64,000 nucleotides of DNA from assembly GCA_003550305.1 (NCBI GenBank), contig QKYT01000341.1, positions 23,652 through 87,651 on the forward strand. The letters run 5' to 3'. Below, piece by piece: positions 59,861-64,000 of this stretch; the first letter of the stretch is position 1, and each line of letters begins with the position of its first letter. Below the pieces are notes generated by a model. That model did no database searches. It was given only the letters and a program-made list of their open reading frames with translations, and had not been told where the DNA came from. This stretch comes from Glomus cerebriforme (taxonomy: Eukaryota; Glomeromycota; Glomeromycetes; Glomerales; Glomeraceae). The translations under genes were made by a program, and so were the position numbers.

Positions 59861-59924
59861 AATGATTGTATTTCTTTGGTTTTTTTATATAGTTGTATTT
59901 TTCATTTTTAACTTTTGACATTTT

Positions 59925-60350
59925 TAACTTTGACCTTAACAATTTCAAACTCTGACATTTCAAACTCTAACGTGAACTCTGACTCTATAACTTCAAATTC
60001 CAAAATTTCAAACTCTGACATGAACTCTGACTCTATAATTTCAAATTCTGACATTTCAAACTCTGACACAAACTCTGATTTTTAATAATTTTAAACTCTG
60101 ATGTTTCAAACTCTGATGCAAACTCTAACTTTAATAATTTTAAACTCTGATGTTTCAAACTCTAATGCAACTATAATTTCAAATTTTGACATTTCAAACT
60201 CTAATGTGAACTCTAACTTTTAATAATTTTAAACTCTAACATTTCAAACTTTGACTGAATTCTGACTTTAAATAATTTCAAACTCTGATACTTAAATTTA
60301 AACTCTAATATTTTAAACTCTGATTATAATTTAAACTCCAATATAATAAG
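59925..60350. repeat. degenerate CAAACTCTGACATTT minisatellite
   Basis: Many imperfect copies of a 10-20 bp word, TTTCAAACTCTGACATTT or AACTCTGACTCTATAA, run head-to-tail with frequent C/T changes. Confidence 0.75.
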
Positions 60351-60604
60351 TGATATATTACTAATTAAATACAAGTTTTATTTTTTCTATCATTTTAATT
60401 ACATTAGTTATTTTTATTGGTAGTTTAATAAATAGTTGCAGATATTTTTTACTTTTCTCTTTTTTTTTATTATTTGTTTCTTNTTTCTATTTTAAACTAT
60501 TTATTAAACAAAATAAAAAAAAAGCATTTTTATAATAAATCCTAAATTTACCAAAATTTTTTTGATAAATTAATAAATACAAAATTTGTAATAAAAATCA
60601 CACG

Positions 60605-61618
60605 TAGTGCTCCTAACAGATCGGTTCAGATCGGATTTGATTTAAATCTGATCTAATCTGAATCCGGTCTGAACAGATCTGAACAGATCTGAATCTGACT
60701 GGATCTAATCCGAACCAATCTGAAACTGATCCAGATTTGAACTGAACTGAAGTCGAACTGATCTGAATCTAATTAATCTGAAACTGAACCGAACTGAAAC
60801 TGATTCAAATTCAAAACTGAACTAATCTGAATCTAATTGTTCATTCAATTTCCTAAAAAAAAGAAAAGGGAGACGTTAATTACGTTCTCTGAAAGTAAAA
60901 AAAAATGAAAAGAGACGAACGAACTAACCTCTTAGTTCGTTCGTTCAAGTTCCNTTCGTTCGGCTTCGTCCGTTCGTCCNGTTTCCTAAAAAAAANAGAA
61001 AAGGGAACGTTAGTTACGTTCCCTAATAATTAATAAAGTAAAAAAAAAGAACGAACTTACGTTCGTCCAAGATCCCAGTCGTTCGGCTTCGTCCATTCGT
61101 CCAGTTTCCTAAAAATAAGAGAGGGGAGACATTAATTACGTTCCCTGAAAGTAAAAAAATGAAAAGAAATGAACGAACTAACCTCTTAGTTCGTTCGTTC
61201 AAGTTCCGTTTGTTCAGCTTCGTCCGTTCGTCCGGTTTCCTAAAAAAAAAGAGAAAAGGAACGTTAATTACTTTCCCTAAAAAAAAATAAAGTAAAAAAA
61301 GAACGAACTCACCTTTAGTTCGTTCAGAAACTGTTCGTTCGGTCGTCCAGGTTCTGTCTCTAAAGTCTAAAAAAAAAAGATAAAAATAAAAAAAAAAAAA
61401 TTTTTTTATTTATCATATTTAATATATAAAGATCCGAATCCGATCGGATCAGATCCAGATTTTTTTGTACCATGATCTGATCCAATCAGATCAGATTCAG
61501 ATCAGATTTATTTGCTTTCGGATCAGATCCACGGATCTTAAATTTGCAAAACTGATCCGAATCCGTTTCGGATCAAATCTGCAGATTCAGATCAGATCAG
61601 ATTTTTTTAGGAGCACTA
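60605..61618. mobile_element. hAT-like non-coding TIR element, 1,014 bp
   Basis: Both ends read TAGTGCTCCTAA inward (12 bp perfect). They are followed by inverted arrays of GATCTGAATC / GATCAGATC words. ATCACACG (60597-60604) and ATCACATG (61619-61626) form an 8-bp target duplication with one change. TAGTG termini and 8-bp duplications are typical of hAT elements. The centre is a four-unit tandem array. Confidence 0.75.
60849..61359. repeat. four tandem units in alternating A-B-A-B order
   Basis: Units start with TTTCCTAAAAA at 60849, 60982, 61105 and 61236 (lengths 133, 123, 131 and about 120 bp). Units 1 and 3 share GGGAGACRTTAATTACGTTC and AACTAACCTCTTAGTTCG. Units 2 and 4 share GGAACGTTARTTAC and AATAAAGTAAAAAAAGAACG. 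GAACGAAC words make local hairpins. Confidence 0.75.
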
Positions 61619-63101
61619 ATCACATGATGTGATAAAATTAACCTCTGGTGAATTATTTAAAAATTCACCTTCTGGTTAATTATTTTTTAAATTAACCTCA
61701 GGTAAAATTCACCTCCGGTAAGTGTTAAAATCGTCCTTTAAATTAAATGAGATTTAAATTTATAAATTTATTTTATAGAAAATCAGAATCATAATAATGG
61801 TAATTATAGATTAAGAAGGCAACAACCTGATATTTCTTAGATTCAATTAATACATGTTGAAGTAGCTTTTTTACTACCAAATACAACAAGCCATCTTCAA
61901 CCTCTTGATGCTGGAATCATTGCAAGTTTTAAAAACTATTATAAAAGAAATTATTGTCATCATATGTTAAGATTATTTGAAGAAAATAAAGATATTAATA
62001 AAGAAAAAATTAATATCAAAGATTCTATTAATTATTTAGCAGAGGCATGNNATAGTGTTACTNAAGAAANNATCATGAATTGTTGGGTNAAAACAGGTAT
62101 ATTACCTTCTTCAAATAATGAAGATATAGCAAATGCAGTACAAGCTCAACAAGAAAAAGCAGATGATAAAACAGCTAATATTGAAGAAATAATTAGAAAA
62201 CTTAATACATCAGATGATGATTATGGTATTGCATTAGCAAATACAATTAATGATTACTTTCATGATATAAGAGAAGAAATTCAAACTAAAAATATTTTAA
62301 CTGATGATGATATTGTAAAATCAGTTTAAGAAATACGTGATAATAAAGATGATGATAATGATTCAGAAAAAGAAAAAATACAAGTTTCTTTAAATAATGC
62401 ATTAAAATCTATAGAAACTTGAATAAAATTTTTTGAACATTTTGATGAATTTAATGTTGAAGATTTATATTTTTTTAAAAAATATCTTAAAATTACTAAA
62501 TGCCTAGAATTTCAAGCTAAAAAATAACTATCAATAATGGAATTTGTTAATTAGATTATAATATTTAAAGTATAATTTTATATGGTAATTACTTTTATTT
62601 TTCAGAAATAATATAATTTTTTAATCTTAATAAATATGGTTTTTTGCAGATTTAAAATGTAAGAATAAGGAGTAGTTGTGTACATTTATGTAATAATGCA
62701 ATTTTTGCATTTCACATAATTGTGTAATATAAAAAGATATAAATTAAGCTTGAGATCAGATGGGTGGATGGTGGAAGGACTGGAAGAAAGATTTCGTTAA
62801 AGTTTTTTTTTAAAAAAAATTTTGTAAATTTTATTATTATTTTTTTTTAATTTTTATTGTAATTTTTATTATAAAGTTTTTTACAAAAAAAAATTTTTAC
62901 AATTATTTATATTTTAATAAAGATTTTATATGCTAATTTATAATAAATTTTATATTAATAGTTTTACCTTTATAAAATCACATTATTATATTTTTAATAT
63001 AATAGTGAATATATATGAGTTTATTTTTATATAATCACATTCCTATATAATTATCAATTTTAATGTAACAGACTTGGTAATTATAGAGAGATCTGATTGT
63101 A

Positions 63102-64000
63102 AAAAGAATTAAACTCAAACCTTTCAGGCAGCCACTATTTCTTCAATTCTTCTTTCGTGTATTCATTCCAGAAGGGTAATAGAATCTTTGTGTTTCCAGT
63201 TGAATTTTAAGCCAATTTCACATTCTAAATAATGCTGTCAGAGATTTGCAATTTGTCATGTAGCAGATCTTAACCTTTTGCGTGGGTTATGTCTGGTTGT
63301 CTCCAAAGATTTCTTATATGTCTAAAATTAAGTGGAGTCATTTTCTACCAGGTGTTCTGACAATTGCAATCTGTTTGGAGGTATCCTATTATTACATTGT
63401 TTTGACTGAGACATCATATATCTCTTTAATTTTATTTGTACTTTGGTAAATATTCTTCTTCTGAGCCAGAGTTGTTAAAAATGTAGTCTTTGTTCAGGAA
63501 TGTGAGGTTGCTAGCAAAACTGTATTGCTTAAAACTATTCTTTTCTTGTATTTGATTTTAAAATGTAAGGATCTTTACAAACCTGTATTAATAATTATTA
63601 AGTTCAGTAATACAAAAAATGTGATTTATTCTAGAATGTTCAAAATTATCACAACAGTTGGTTCAGCCAAAATTGGTGATTATACTGGTAATTAGGGCTC
63701 CGATCGGTTCAGTTTGGTTCAATATTTGCCAAAACTGATACCGAACCAAAATTATCAGTATCGGTATCAGTAATTTACCAAAACATTCGGTTCAGTTTTT
63801 GACCAAACCGATACTGATCAATAAATACCAAAAACTGAACTGATTTACCAATTTTTTTTGTAAAAAACTTGTATTAATTAGACCTCCAAACAAGTTTGGG
63901 TTAATTGAGTTGAATCAAAGTCGAAAGATCTTTAATTTGTTACAGTACGACTCAATATCATTTTATATAAACAGATTTATAAAAATTGTATGATTACTTT
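63102..64000. other. gene-free right edge with repeats
   Basis: No coding frame was recognised. From about 63695 to 63865 lies a degenerate repeat of GGTTCAGTTT, CCGATACTGA and GGTATCAGTA words in both orientations. It begins with GGGCTCCGATCGG, like the outer parts of the 60605-61618 element. It may be another TIR element running to the window edge. Confidence 0.45.

Larger units (their letters stand above)
59408..61778 (+). other. transposase intron 2 filled by nested repeats
   Basis: The donor GTAAAT at 59408 and acceptor TTATAG ending at 61778 keep the transposase frame. The 2.4-kb interior holds a polyA retroposon (59726-59860), a minisatellite-like stretch (59925-60350) and a 1-kb TIR element (60605-61618). 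All of these may sit within an outer element whose ends (CACTGGAAGTAAATTT near 59470 and its partner near 61700-61723) are similar inverted repeats. Confidence 0.6.
57511..62554 (+). pseudogene. decayed pogo/Tigger-like DDE transposase
   Basis: Exon-like blocks are 57511-58318, 59257-59407 and 61779-62554. The N-terminus is a CENP-B-type helix-turn-helix (HRSAISNDIKHQICKW, YFNKKYPNLIIERSTVSKIL). A second HTH block follows (FSNGWLDRFKK). The DDE core is visible: YNIDEIGLFYRM, KKILLLIDNAPSYFD, and LLPNTTSHLQPLDAGIIASF. Damage includes a frameshift in the A run near 57695, stops such as TGA in KA*MNS (58291-58293) and FKK*NN, a TAG near 61838, and several Ns near 62050-62089. Many stops are one transition away from Arg or Trp codons. 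No active protein is possible. Confidence 0.82.
57206..63099 (+). mobile_element. pogo/Tigger-like DNA transposon, 5.9 kb with nested insertions
   Basis: The left end reads TAGTCAGACCCCTATATAAT. The right end, on the minus strand, reads CAATCAGATCTCTCTATAAT. A TA flanks both sides (57204-57205 and 63100-63101). Between them lies a decayed DDE transposase (57511-62554) interrupted by two intron-located insertion complexes. Subterminal TATAATCAC words are repeated at both ends. TA duplication and a CENP-B-like transposase fit the pogo/Tigger group of Tc1/mariner. Confidence 0.8.

Noticed and set aside
60600..61620. CRISPR-like array
   Set aside because: The regular units lack constant repeats with variable spacers and lie inside TIRs of a eukaryotic DNA transposon.

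Overview
This 64 kb window looks like a draft nuclear contig from an arbuscular mycorrhizal fungus of the Rhizophagus (Glomeromycotina) type. The evidence is strongly AT-rich DNA, many short (about 60-100 nt) GT-AG introns, a lone dispersed 5S rRNA gene, single-copy fungal housekeeping genes, F-box-type proteins, and gene-poor spans full of DNA-transposon relics. Scattered N bases and a 1,246-bp tandem duplication with an N at its junction show that the assembly is imperfect. The organism assignment is inference.

Layout. 1-5.8 kb: a partial exon, then AT-rich repeats and two small TIR elements, then a 5S rRNA gene (5773-5888). 6-9.3 kb: mitochondrial enoyl-ACP/CoA reductase (MECR/ETR1), whose 5' half is present twice, each copy with a GC-rich multi-hairpin MITE upstream. 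11-12.8 kb: a YTP1-like membrane protein. 13.6-20.4 kb: a minus-strand run of UFD1, mitochondrial carnitine/acylcarnitine carrier and DNAJC11. 20.6-28.1 kb: a VanZ-like protein, an unknown protein and a 23-exon P5A ATPase (SPF1/ATP13A1) on the plus strand. 28-33.2 kb: gene-free, with foldback and polyA retroposon insertions. 33.2-37.5 kb: LAMTOR5-like and glucosidase II alpha, divergent. 38-41.7 kb: an F-box/LRR-like protein and an RG-rich protein. 42.3-45.2 kb: a Nudix-like, double CCCH and W2 fusion protein. 45.6-46.6 kb: a second F-box-like protein. 46.9-52.1 kb: a membrane-domain plus IML2/TTC39-like fusion. 53.4-55.1 kb: an alpha/beta hydrolase. 55.6-57.0 kb: a broken Fanzor/TnpB-like gene. 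57.2-63.1 kb: a 5.9-kb pogo/Tigger-like DNA transposon carrying several nested insertions.

Gene models were assembled by hand from conserved protein frames and GT/AG sites. In every multi-exon model the exon lengths sum to a multiple of three and all junctions keep frame. Functionally the genes are mixed. Three serve ER quality control (UFD1, P5A ATPase, glucosidase II) and three are mitochondrial (MECR, carnitine carrier, DNAJC11), but nothing suggests co-regulated operons.

Most unusual items: (i) the Fanzor relic, whose stop codon lies inside a perfect hairpin, as might be expected of an omega-RNA-bearing TnpB-type right end; (ii) the Nudix/CCCH/CCCH/W2 protein with a degenerate Nudix box; (iii) the pogo element whose 938-bp intron shrinks to 74 bp once a TA-flanked mariner-like insertion is subtracted; (iv) a retroposon family sharing one 3' tail; and (v) a start codon apparently split by an intron in the P5A ATPase gene.
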